Part shown: piece by piece, positions 16,633 through 23,762 of the stretch | Numbering within the stretch: position 1 is the first letter of the stretch | Layout: each line of letters starts with the position of its first letter | Assembly: GCA_004554775.1 (NCBI GenBank) | Contig: SFKI01000004.1 | Span: 124,001-188,000 of the forward strand | Reading direction: 5' to 3' | Length of the DNA: 64,000 nt | DNA from: Subdoligranulum variabile | Lineage (GTDB): Bacteria > Bacillota > Clostridia > Oscillospirales > Ruminococcaceae | Translations under genes and position numbers: made by a program | The notes under the pieces: generated by a model | What the model was told of the DNA's origin: nothing | Databases searched by the model: none | What the model saw: the letters and a program-made list of their open reading frames with translations, nothing else

Positions 16633-17046
16633 TTAAAGAACCATTACCATAGTTCCCATTCCAATAAGTATGCAACCTATCAACGATTTCGTTGTAAATT
16701 GCTCATGTAGGAATACAAATGCCAAAACCAATGTAATTACAACACTTAATTTGTCGATTGGAACAACCTTTGAAGCATCACCTAACTGTAATGCTCTGTA
16801 ATAGCATAACCATGAGGCACCCGTTGCCAAACCCGACAGAATTATAAACAACCAGCTTCGTTTGCTTATTTCAGCAATTCCGTTTTGTGAATTCGTGAGG
16901 AACACCATTCCCCAAGCCATAACAACTACAACAACGGTTCTTATTGCTGTTGCAAGATTTGAGTTGACGCCTTCTATGCCGACCTTTGCCAGTATAGAAG
17001 TAAGTGCTGCAAATATTGCAGATAGTAATGCAAGCACAAACCACAT
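16633..17046 (-). CDS. Half-size EamA/DMT family membrane transporter
   Basis: A 137-residue hydrophobic protein with about five predicted membrane helices (near residues 1-20, 32-52, 67-86, 96-113, 119-137). GASWLCYYRALQLGDASKVVPIDKLSVV is the diagnostic EamA segment, and the protein is half the length of standard ten-helix DMT exporters, so it probably acts as a dimer. The substrate is unknown. GGAGG precedes the ATG. It is first in the AT-rich minus-strand islet, directly after the suf terminator, with a palindrome copy 18 bases upstream. Confidence 0.85.
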   Translation of the reverse strand: MWFVLALLSAIFAALTSILAKVGIEGVNSNLATAIRTVVVVVMAWGMVFLTNSQNGIAEISKRSWLFIILSGLATGASWLCYYRALQLGDASKVVPIDKLSVVITLVLAFVFLHEQFTTKSLIGCILIGMGTMVMVL

Positions 17047-17063
17047 ACAATATTACCTCCGTA

Positions 17064-17077
17064 AAATTCCAGTTTGT
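17064..17077. repeat. Islet palindrome, copy E
   Basis: AAATTCCAGTTTGT (ACAAACTGGAATTT on the minus strand) in the 5-prime leader of the EamA gene, immediately after the expected transcription start. Confidence 0.7.
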
Positions 17078-17086
17078 CTACTTCAA

Positions 17087-17115
17087 AGTATACGCGGCTT
17101 TCCGCGTCTCGTCAA
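17087..17115 (-). promoter_or_regulatory. Promoter of the AT-rich islet
   Basis: Minus strand TTGACG (17115-17110), 17-base spacer, TATACT (17092-17087). It begins directly after the suf terminator, and the spacer holds the hairpin ACGCGG / CCGCGT. Confidence 0.65.
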
Positions 17116-17116
17116 C

Positions 17117-17153
17117 AAAAAACAGCCGCCCGGTTCTGTGCCGGGCGGCTGTT
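17117..17153 (-). terminator. Rho-independent terminator of sufC-sufB
   Basis: Perfect 13-bp stem (17121-17133 with 17141-17153) followed by T6 on the minus strand. Confidence 0.92.
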
Positions 17154-17169
17154 GGTCTATCACGAAAAC

Positions 17170-18090
17170 TTACTTCAAGAACCCGTTCACGATCTGGTCC
17201 TCAGCTTCCTTTTCGGTCAGGCCCAGGGTCATCAGTTTGATGAGCTGTTCACCGGCGATTTTGCCGATGGCGGCTTCGTGGATCAGGCTGGCGTCCACGC
17301 TGTTGGCAGTCAGGGCCGGGCTGGCAATGACCGACGCGTGGTCCATAATGATGGCATCGCACTCAGAGTGTCCCGCGCAGGCGCAGTTGCCGTTGATGTG
17401 GCTGATGAACTCCTGCTTGCTCACGTCCTTCGCCACGCTGCGGCTTACCACGTTGGCCGAGCATCCCTCACCGTTCAGGTCGACGTCAAAGTCGGTCACG
17501 GCGTGCTGGTCGCCGGTGGTCATGATCTTTTCGTGGATGACCAGGCTTGCGCCCTCGGCCAGATCGCCGCTGGTTTTGCGCAAGGTATCGTCAATACCGG
17601 CGATCTGGGTGGTCTCCATCTCCATCTGCGCACCTTCGGCCAGGTGCACGATGGTGGTGGGGTTCATCACCTGCTTGCCGCGGCCGTCGCCCTCGCCGTA
17701 GTGCTTCTCGACATAGCGCAGCTTGGCATTTTTTGCCAGGTAGAAGGTGTGGATGCCGTCGTGCTGGGCATTGCCGCCGCCGCAGTTGTGGATGCCGCAG
17801 CCTGCGATGATGGTCACGTCCGCACCCTCGCCGATGTGGAAATCGTTGTATACCAAATCGGTCAGGCCGGTCTGGCTCAGAATGACGGGGATATGTACGC
17901 TCTCATTTTTGGTGAACGGGCGGATGTAGATGTCAATGCCGGGCTTGTCATCCTTGGTCACGATATCAATGTTGGCGGTGGTGTTGCGGCCTGCCAGCTG
18001 GCCGTTGGCACGGATATTGTAAGCGCCCACGGGCAGGCTGTCCAGGTCGGCGACCTCCCGCAGCAGGTTCTGTTCAATTGCGTCGATCAT
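17170..18090 (-). CDS. SufB/SufD-like Fe-S cluster scaffold (SmsB type)
   Basis: A 306-residue member of the SufBD beta-helix family, the scaffold on which Fe-S clusters are assembled with the ATPase SufC. It is shorter than classical SufB (about 460) and keeps the core, with GCGIHNCGGG and HINGNCACAGHSECDAI as cysteine-bearing segments and the C-terminal EAAIGKIAGEQLIKLMTLGLTE helix signature. No sufS, sufU or sufD is adjacent, so this is the minimal two-gene arrangement known from many anaerobes and archaea. The start overlaps the end of sufC by four bases (ATGA), indicating translational coupling. Transcription is from the sufC side. Confidence 0.88.
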   Translation of the reverse strand: MIDAIEQNLLREVADLDSLPVGAYNIRANGQLAGRNTTANIDIVTKDDKPGIDIYIRPFTKNESVHIPVILSQTGLTDLVYNDFHIGEGADVTIIAGCGIHNCGGGNAQHDGIHTFYLAKNAKLRYVEKHYGEGDGRGKQVMNPTTIVHLAEGAQMEMETTQIAGIDDTLRKTSGDLAEGASLVIHEKIMTTGDQHAVTDFDVDLNGEGCSANVVSRSVAKDVSKQEFISHINGNCACAGHSECDAIIMDHASVIASPALTANSVDASLIHEAAIGKIAGEQLIKLMTLGLTEKEAEDQIVNGFLK

Positions 18091-18827
18091 TTGCGCACCC
18101 CTTCCACTTTGTCAGCCAGCACACTGCAAGCCGGGCTGCCAGCGTCGGCACTGCCCAGCAGGGCGGGCAGAATATCCGCGCGGGCACCTTCTTTTTCCAC
18201 CTGACCATTTTTGATAACAACGATCTTGTCGGCAATGTTCAAAATACGCTCCTGGTGGCTGATGATCAGGATGCTGCCGCGCGTCTGCTCGTACATTTTT
18301 TCAAATACGCGGATCAGGTTCTGGAAGCTCCACAGGTCGATGCCCGCCTCAGGCTCATCGAAAATGGAAAGTTTGGTGCCGCGCGCCAGTACCATGGCGA
18401 TCTCAATGCGCTTCAGCTCGCCGCCGGACAGGCTGTCGTTCAGCTCGCGGTCTACATAATCGCGGGCGCACAGGCCGACTTCGCTCAGGTAGCTGCAAGC
18501 CTCGTTGACACTGGTGTTTTTGCCGGCGGCCAGGCTCAGCAGGTCCTTGACGCGCAGGCCCTTGAAGCGTACCGGCTGCTGGAACGCATAGCTCAGCCCC
18601 AGGTTGGCGCGCTCAGTGATGGACAGATGGGTGATATCTACGCCGTCCAGCAAGATCTGGCCGCTGGTGGGCTGGTAGATGCCGGCGATCACCTTGGCCA
18701 GCGTGGACTTGCCGCCGCCGTTGGGGCCGGTGATGGCTACAAAACGGTCCTGCACGGTCAGGCTGACATCGCGCAGGATCTCTTTATTGTCGTCGGTCTC
18801 AAAGCCGACGTGACGAAGCTCTAACAT
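18087..18827 (-). CDS. sufC: Fe-S assembly ATPase SufC (SmsC type)
   Basis: SufC is the ABC-type ATPase that drives conformational change of the SufB scaffold. The 246-residue protein has Walker A GPNGGGKST, signature SLSGGELKRIEIAMVL, Walker B KLSIFDEPEAGIDLWSF and the H-loop ILIISHQERIL. The EPEAGID variant is typical of SufC rather than transport ATPases. GGAGGG lies 12 bases before the ATG. It heads the pair and overlaps the scaffold gene. A 78-bp inverted-repeat element sits in its 5-prime leader. Confidence 0.92.
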   Translation of the reverse strand: MLELRHVGFETDDNKEILRDVSLTVQDRFVAITGPNGGGKSTLAKVIAGIYQPTSGQILLDGVDITHLSITERANLGLSYAFQQPVRFKGLRVKDLLSLAAGKNTSVNEACSYLSEVGLCARDYVDRELNDSLSGGELKRIEIAMVLARGTKLSIFDEPEAGIDLWSFQNLIRVFEKMYEQTRGSILIISHQERILNIADKIVVIKNGQVEKEGARADILPALLGSADAGSPACSVLADKVEGVRK

Positions 18828-18853
18828 AAAAAAGCGGTTCCCTCCGTTATTAT

Positions 18854-18931
18854 GGCAACACCACGCAATTCCCGCCCTACGGGTTTAAGCCTCGCTCGCC
18901 GTATCGGCACTTAGAACTGCGTGGCGTTACC
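18854..18931. repeat. GGCAAyACCGCA inverted-repeat element, short form
   Basis: A 78-bp copy whose ends (GGCAACACCACGCAATTC and the inverse of GAACTGCGTGGCGTTACC) form inverted repeats. It shares CCCGCC, TTTAAGC and CTCGCCGTATCGGCACTTAGAA with the long copies at 32068 and 51794, but lacks their interior. It lies between the sufC promoter and start. Confidence 0.75.
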
Positions 18932-18952
18932 ATTTATAATGCTCTGCCGCCT

Positions 18953-18981
18953 ATTGTACCATGCCCAAAGCTCCAAAACAA
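18953..18981 (-). promoter_or_regulatory. Promoter of sufC-sufB
   Basis: Minus strand TTGTTT (18981-18976), 17-base spacer, TACAAT (18958-18953). Confidence 0.55.
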
Positions 18982-19058
18982 GATAAATCCCTATAAAAAG
19001 GCGGATTTTAGGAAAATAAATGTCCGGTCGGTCTATTGGCCGCATCCGCAAAAAACGC

Positions 19059-19087
19059 TTGACACGGCCCGCAAATAGTGCTATGCT
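19059..19087 (+). promoter_or_regulatory. Promoter of the asnB T-box
   Basis: Perfect TTGACA (19059-19064), 17-base spacer, TATGCT (19082-19087). Confidence 0.75.
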
Positions 19088-19094
19088 TTAGCTG

Positions 19095-19384
19095 ATAAAA
19101 GCGATGACAGGGAAAAGTACCGCCCAACATCCGCACAGAGAGCCCGGCATCTGGTGTAAGCCGGGACGGGGACGGGGCGCGAAAGAACACCCGACAGCTG
19201 CAAACTGAAACCACAGGGAGTAGGGGATGCCGCAGGCCGTGCGTTACAGCGGCAGCGTTTCAAAGGTGAACGTGTACGGAAAAAGTGACCGTATGCCGTT
19301 ATTTCGGCTGCGGTAATTTAGGTGGCACCGCGGATCCAAGACAGCGATTCGTCCTAATTGCAGGGCGAATGGGCTGTCTTTTTT
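19095..19384 (+). ncRNA. T-box leader of asnB, asparagine-specific
   Basis: A second T-box riboswitch. Stem I has GGGAAAAGTACCG near its base and ACAGAGAGCC..GGTGTAAG at its apex; GCGAAAGAACACCCG contains the specifier AAC (19186-19188), an asparagine codon, in the usual GAA-NNN-ACC setting. The T-box sequence TTTAGGTGGCACCGCGG lies at 19317-19333. The terminator stem AAGACAGC / GCTGTCTT with T6 ends at 19384. The specifier agrees with the downstream gene, so uncharged tRNA-Asn is the expected signal. The gap 18982-19434 holds nothing else. Confidence 0.93.
19338..19384 (+). terminator. T-box terminator before asnB
   Basis: Outer stem AAGACAGC / GCTGTCTT with an inner GATTCG..CGAAT stem and a run of T's. 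Confidence 0.88.
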
Positions 19385-19434
19385 ATTGCCGTTCGGGAAA
19401 AATGGTGTTGGAAACAACAAAGGAGTGTCATCAA

Positions 19435-21015
19435 ATGTGCTGTATTATGGGCTACGCCGGGCATGACCTGCCCAAAGAAACATTTACCGAGTATCTGCTG
19501 CGCACCACCAGCCGCGGCCCGGACGATCAGCGTGTCGCCGAGACCGAGTTCGGCCTGCTGGGCTTTGGCCGTCTGGCCATCATGGGCCTTACGCCCGAGG
19601 GCATGCAGCCGTTCTTCCGCGGCGCGGACTGCGTCGCCTGCAACGGCGAGCTGTACGGTTTCCGCCCCGTCAAGGCCGAGCTGGAAGCCGAGGGCTACAC
19701 GTTTGAGTCGGATTCTGACTGCGAGATCATCCTGCCGTTGTACTATAAGTACGGGCTGGACATGTTCAAGCACCTGGACGCCGAGTTTGCGATGATTCTG
19801 TACGACAGCCGCAAAAAGCTGCTGATCGCCGCGCGCGACCCCATCGGCATCCGCCCGCTGTTCTACGGCTACAGCGAAAGCGGTCACATTGCCTTTGCGT
19901 CTGAGGCGAAAAACCTCATCGGGCTGTGCAAAAAGATCTACCCGTTCCCCATTGGCAGCTACTACTGCAACGGCCAGTTTGTGCGCTACTGCGATATTGC
20001 CGATACCCCGGCCTACAGCCAGGACGAACTGCCCGAGATTTTGACGAACATCCGCGAAAAGCTCGTTGCCGGTGTCGATAAGCGGCTGGACGCCGACACG
20101 CCGGTCGGCTTCCTGCTTTCCGGCGGCCTGGATTCCAGCTTGGTCTGCGCCATCGCGGCCAAAAAACTGGGCAAGCCCATCCGCACCTTTGCCATCGGCA
20201 TGAGCGAGGACGCCATCGATCTGAAATACGCCAAGCAGGTGGCTGATTACCTCCACGCTGACCACACCGAGGTCATCATCAACAAACAGATCGTCCTCAA
20301 CGCGCTGGAAGATGTCATCGCTATGCTGGGCACCTGGGACATTACGACCATCCGCGCGTCGGTGGGCATGTACCTCGTCTGCAAGTACATCCACGAGCAC
20401 ACCGATATCCGTGTGCTGCTGACCGGCGAGATCTCCGACGAGCTGTTCGGCTATAAGTACACTGACTTTGCTCCCAGCGCCGCCGCGTTCCAGACCGAGA
20501 GCCAGAAGCGCATCCGCGAGCTGTATATGTACGATGTGCTGCGCGCTGACCGTTCGATCAGCGTCAACAGCCTGGAAGCCCGCGTGCCGTTCGGCGATCT
20601 GGATTTTGTGAAATATGTCATGGCCATCGACCCCGAAAAGAAGCTGAACACCTACGGCAAAGGCAAGTACCTGCTGCGCAAGGCGTTCGAGGGCGATTGG
20701 CTGCCCGAGAGCATCCTCTGGCGTGAAAAGGCTGCCTTCAGCGATGCGGTCGGTCACTCGATGGTCGACGATCTGAAAGAGTACGCCGAGACCGTGTACA
20801 CCGACCGCGAGTTTGCCGAAAAGTGCGGCAAGTACACCTACGGCCGCCCCTTTACCAAGGAAAGCCTGCTGTACCGCGAAATTTTTGAGAAGTATTACCC
20901 CGGCCAGGCCGAGATGATCGTGGATTATTGGATGCCCAACAAAGCCTGGCCCGGCTGCAACGTCGACGACCCCAGCGCCCGCGTGCTCTCTAACTACGGC
21001 GCAAGCGGGGTGTGA
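19435..21015 (+). CDS. asnB: Asparagine synthase (glutamine-hydrolysing)
   Basis: AsnB makes asparagine from aspartate, ATP and glutamine. The 526-residue protein begins MCCIMGYAG, so after Met removal Cys2 is the N-terminal nucleophile of the class II glutaminase domain (about 1-190, with TSRGPDDQ and CNGELYG). The C-terminal synthetase domain has the PP-loop SGGLDSS (229-235) and LLTGEISDELFGYKY. The ATG at 19435 is fixed by the need for Cys2 and by AAGGAGTG upstream; the frame extends further but into the T-box. It is monocistronic and ends at a long palindromic element. Length fits AsnB (about 550). Confidence 0.95.
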   Translation: MCCIMGYAGHDLPKETFTEYLLRTTSRGPDDQRVAETEFGLLGFGRLAIMGLTPEGMQPFFRGADCVACNGELYGFRPVKAELEAEGYTFESDSDCEIILPLYYKYGLDMFKHLDAEFAMILYDSRKKLLIAARDPIGIRPLFYGYSESGHIAFASEAKNLIGLCKKIYPFPIGSYYCNGQFVRYCDIADTPAYSQDELPEILTNIREKLVAGVDKRLDADTPVGFLLSGGLDSSLVCAIAAKKLGKPIRTFAIGMSEDAIDLKYAKQVADYLHADHTEVIINKQIVLNALEDVIAMLGTWDITTIRASVGMYLVCKYIHEHTDIRVLLTGEISDELFGYKYTDFAPSAAAFQTESQKRIRELYMYDVLRADRSISVNSLEARVPFGDLDFVKYVMAIDPEKKLNTYGKGKYLLRKAFEGDWLPESILWREKAAFSDAVGHSMVDDLKEYAETVYTDREFAEKCGKYTYGRPFTKESLLYREIFEKYYPGQAEMIVDYWMPNKAWPGCNVDDPSARVLSNYGASGV

Positions 21016-21033
21016 TGGGAGCAGAGTGCGAAA

Positions 21034-21176
21034 GCCTCCCTTGTGTAAAGGGAGGTGGCACGGCGTAGCCGTGACAGAGGGATTGAGACCTTACGGATGT
21101 AGACCGATTCCCCCATAAGGTCACAATCCCTAAGTCTGCGCTATCGCGCAGCCAGCCCCCTTTACATAAGGGGGCC
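21034..21176. repeat. MITE-like 143-bp palindromic element
   Basis: The left part GCCTCCCTTGTGTAAAGGG..GAGGGATTGAGACCTTA is matched by an inverted near-copy on the right (TAAGGTCACAATCCC..CCCTTTACATAAGGGGGC). Each arm is itself hairpin-rich (CACGGCGTAGCCGTG; CTGCGCTATCGCGCAG). No protein is coded. It follows the asnB stop and may act as its terminator. Confidence 0.78.
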
Positions 21177-21199
21177 TCTACGGTTCCCCGTAAAAATAC

Positions 21200-21227
21200 T
21201 TGCAAATCCTATCATTTCTTGTATAAT
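21200..21227 (+). promoter_or_regulatory. Promoter of the folate transporter gene
   Basis: TTGCAA (21200-21205), 16-base spacer, TATAAT (21222-21227), 20 bases before the riboswitch. Confidence 0.65.
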
Positions 21228-21246
21228 AAACACGTATAAACCTATT

Positions 21247-21346
21247 CGCAGAGTAGGGACACGCGCGTAAAGTGCCTGACCAACGGGGAGTTGTGGCAGG
21301 ACGAAAGGCCAAACGGCCTGCGGTGCGGGTCCCGCATCCCACTGCT
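21247..21346 (+). ncRNA. Tetrahydrofolate (THF) riboswitch
   Basis: The leader matches conserved THF-riboswitch segments in order: GAGTAG, GCGTAAAGTG, a GGGG internal loop in a CCTG..CAGG arm, ACGAA, TGCGGTG and GCATCC, with GCAG / CTGC closing the outer helix. It lies directly before a folate-family ECF S component, the usual gene under this switch in clostridia. A terminator hairpin follows, so ligand binding is expected to shut off transcription. Confidence 0.87.
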
Positions 21347-21353
21347 GCATGAA

Positions 21354-21393
21354 CGGTGTGCAACGGCGGGTGTGCCTTGCACACCGCTTTTTT
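21354..21393 (+). terminator. Riboswitch expression-platform terminator
   Basis: Stem CGGTGTGCAA / TTGCACACCG (10 bp) with a 13-base loop, then C and T6. Confidence 0.88.
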
Positions 21394-21439
21394 GCCTCCT
21401 TGCTTGTGCGGCATCCGCATACGTAAGGAGGTTTTTTGT

Positions 21440-22021
21440 ATGCAGGAAGCAAAACTGTCCGTCTTTTCCCCCGCTTACTGGCGCGCCGCCCGCGCGGAAT
21501 TTAAAAATGTCCGCGTGCTGGCCTTTGCGGGCCTGGTCTGCGCCATGGCCATTGTCCTGGAAGGCTTTCCCATCTACCTGTTGGGCCCGAGCCTGAAAAT
21601 TTACTTCAGCTTTCTGGTCGTAGGCCTGGGCTGCATGTGCTACGGCCCCTGTGTGGGCATGATGGCCGGGGCCATCATCGACTCGGTGGGCTTTCTGCTC
21701 TCGAGCTACGGCGAGCCGTATTTCCCCGGCTACCTCATCACGGCGGTGCTCTCCGGCCTGATCTACGGGCTGCTGCTGTATAAGCGCAAACCGACGCTGC
21801 TGCGCATTATTGTGGTGCGGCTCATCATCAACTACGGCAGTAACGTGCTGCTGGGCAGTGTGTGGAAAGCCATGCTCTACGGCAAGGGGTATCTTTACTA
21901 CCTGACCTCGGGTGCCATCAAAAACACGATGATGCTGCCCATCGAAGTGTTTTTGATGTGGGTCGTCCTCAATGCGGCCGTCAACTACGGGCTGGACCGC
22001 AAATACATCCATAAACGGTAA
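21440..22021 (+). CDS. folT: Folate-family ECF transporter S component
   Basis: A 193-residue membrane protein with about six helices, the substrate-binding S component of an energy-coupling-factor importer. LAFAGLVCAMAIVLEGFPI, GPSLKIYFSFLVVGLGCMCYGP and GAIIDSVGFLL match the folate (FolT) subfamily, and the THF riboswitch upstream strongly supports folate as substrate. The energising module (EcfA, EcfA', EcfT) is not in the window, so this is a group II, shared-module system. The ATG at 21440 follows AAGGAGGT; an upstream in-frame ATG at 21356 lies in the terminator and is rejected. Confidence 0.88.
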   Translation: MQEAKLSVFSPAYWRAARAEFKNVRVLAFAGLVCAMAIVLEGFPIYLLGPSLKIYFSFLVVGLGCMCYGPCVGMMAGAIIDSVGFLLSSYGEPYFPGYLITAVLSGLIYGLLLYKRKPTLLRIIVVRLIINYGSNVLLGSVWKAMLYGKGYLYYLTSGAIKNTMMLPIEVFLMWVVLNAAVNYGLDRKYIHKR

Positions 22022-22059
22022 CCCGGCAGGGGAGTCTCGCCCGACAAAACGAAAAGCAT

Positions 22060-22110
22060 CAGCAAAAGTCATACTTTTTGCACAGGGAAAGTATGACTTT
22101 TGCTGTTTTT
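22060..22110 (+). terminator. Rho-independent terminator of folT
   Basis: A perfect 18-bp stem (22060-22077 with 22088-22105), 10-base loop, T5. Confidence 0.93.
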
Positions 22111-22195
22111 GTTTGTGCGTCCTGCCCACTGCGGTGCGCGTGAAAGCAAAACATTTACCTCTTTCGCCGAAGTTTTTGCAAAAATGTAAAAATCA

Positions 22196-22224
22196 TTGCA
22201 AAGCGTTTGTAAAGTGGCTACAAT
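22196..22224 (+). promoter_or_regulatory. Promoter of the nucleoside ABC importer
   Basis: TTGCAA (22196-22201), 17-base spacer, TACAAT (22219-22224). Confidence 0.65.
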
Positions 22225-22230
22225 TGGTCT

Positions 22231-22327
22231 TGCAAGGAAACAAAATGCGTCACTCCCCGGCAAAAGCTTGGAAGAAGCGACGCATTTTTGACGTTTTATG
22301 CACACATAACAGGGAGGAACAACACAC
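22231..22327 (+). ncRNA. Structured leader of the BMP operon, candidate cis-regulator
   Basis: AAATGCGTC (22243-22251) pairs perfectly with GACGCATTT (22279-22287), enclosing a 27-base loop, and TTTTT ends at 22289, as in an attenuator. CTCCC in the loop (22253-22257) is complementary to GGGAG of the ribosome site (22312-22316). It matches no riboswitch class I can name. The structure is seen; the regulatory role is inferred. Confidence 0.4.
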
Positions 22328-23650
22328 ATGAAGAAACTGATGGGCATTCTGCTGGCCGCCTCTATGGTGTTCAGCCTGGCCGCCTGTGGTTCCACCGCTG
22401 ACACTGCTGCCAGCAGCGCCGCCGGTACCACTGCTACTGCCGAGGGCAGCAGCGACAATCAGGCACCCGATGTCAAGGTCGGCGCCATCATCCTGGGCGA
22501 TGAGACCGAGGGCTACAGCGCCGCGCACATCAACGGCATCAAGGAAGCCGCTGCCGAGCTGGGCATGAGCGAGGACCAGATCGTCTGGAAGTACAAAATC
22601 CCCGAGGGCGGCAAGACCGCCGATGCGGCTGAGGATCTCGTCGGGCAGGGTTGCAATCTGATCCTGTCCAACTCCTACGGCCATCAGACCTACATGGTCG
22701 AGGAAGCCGAGAAGTACCCCGATATCAACTTCGTGGCCATGACCGGCGACTTCGCCGCTATTTCCGATCTCGATAACTTCTACAATGCTTTTACCGCTGT
22801 TTACCAGAGCCGCTATGTCTCCGGCGTTGTCGCTGGCATGAAGATCAAGGAACTGGTCGAGTCCGGCACTCTGACCCCCGAGACCCAGCCTGACAGCTTC
22901 ACCGCTGACGGCAAGGTCAAGATCGGCTACGTCGGTGCTTACAACTACGCCGAGGTCGTTTCCGGTTACACCGCTTTCTTCCTGGGCGTCCAGAGCGTAT
23001 ACCCCGATGTTGAGATGGAAGTCATGTACACCAATTCCTGGTTCGACATCGACAAGGAAGGCGCTGCCGCTGAGGCTCTGATCGCCAATGGCGCCGTCAT
23101 CATCGGCCAGCACGCCGACTCCACCGGCGCTCCCGCTGCTACCCAGAAGCTGAAGGACGCTGGCAAGATCTGCTACTCTGTCGGTTACAACATCGACATG
23201 CTCGCCACCGCTCCCACCGCAGCCCTGACCTCCGCCACCAACGTCTGGAAGGTCTACTACAAAGAGCTGTTCGAGGGTGCCCAGGCTGGCAGCATCCCGC
23301 AGGATTGGTGCAAGGGCTACGAGGATGGCGCTGTTGCCATCACCGACCTTGGCCCCGAGTGCGCTGACGGCACTGCCGAGAAGGTCGCCGAGGTTGAAGC
23401 GGCCCTGAAAGACGGCAGCCTGCATGTCTTTGACACCAGCAAGTTTACCGTGGGCGGCGAGACTGTCACCACCGCTCCTATTGACCTGACCTACTACGAT
23501 TACAGCACCGGCGCTCCCGTTGCTGTCTACGAGGGCGAGACCAAGGAGGCTATCTCCGACGGTTACTTCCATGAGGGCGAGCTGCGTGCAGCCCCCACCT
23601 TCTCCCTGCGCATTGACGGCATCATCGAAGATGCTGACCCTGTTGCTTAA
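22328..23650 (+). CDS. BMP-family nucleoside-binding lipoprotein
   Basis: This is the extracellular solute-binding lipoprotein of an ABC importer. A signal peptide ends in the lipobox LAAC with Cys20 as lipidation site, followed by a T/S/A-rich linker (21-48) and a periplasmic-binding fold of the basic membrane protein (BMP/Med) type, with KVGAIILGDETEGYSAAHINGI, LILSNSYGHQ and IGQHADSTGAPAATQ. BMP proteins typically bind purine nucleosides. At 440 residues it is longer than the usual 340-360, with an extra C-terminal region after about 365. An ATPase and two permeases follow. Close homologues include the B. subtilis YufN (NupN) group. Confidence 0.9.
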   Translation: MKKLMGILLAASMVFSLAACGSTADTAASSAAGTTATAEGSSDNQAPDVKVGAIILGDETEGYSAAHINGIKEAAAELGMSEDQIVWKYKIPEGGKTADAAEDLVGQGCNLILSNSYGHQTYMVEEAEKYPDINFVAMTGDFAAISDLDNFYNAFTAVYQSRYVSGVVAGMKIKELVESGTLTPETQPDSFTADGKVKIGYVGAYNYAEVVSGYTAFFLGVQSVYPDVEMEVMYTNSWFDIDKEGAAAEALIANGAVIIGQHADSTGAPAATQKLKDAGKICYSVGYNIDMLATAPTAALTSATNVWKVYYKELFEGAQAGSIPQDWCKGYEDGAVAITDLGPECADGTAEKVAEVEAALKDGSLHVFDTSKFTVGGETVTTAPIDLTYYDYSTGAPVAVYEGETKEAISDGYFHEGELRAAPTFSLRIDGIIEDADPVA

Positions 23651-23670
23651 TAGCTGACGGGGATCCAAGA

Positions 23671-23704
23671 GGGAAGACTGCGGCGATCCGCAGCCTTCCC
23701 TTTT
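23671..23704 (+). terminator. Partial terminator between binding protein and ATPase genes
   Basis: Stem GGGAAGACTGCGG with CCGCAGCCTTCCC (one A-C mismatch), 4-base loop, only four T's. It likely sets the usual excess of binding protein over membrane components. Confidence 0.75.
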
Positions 23705-23762
23705 GGTGGTTTTATAAATTGTTCCTACCCTATATTAAATAACCTTGAGAGGAGCCTGCAAA

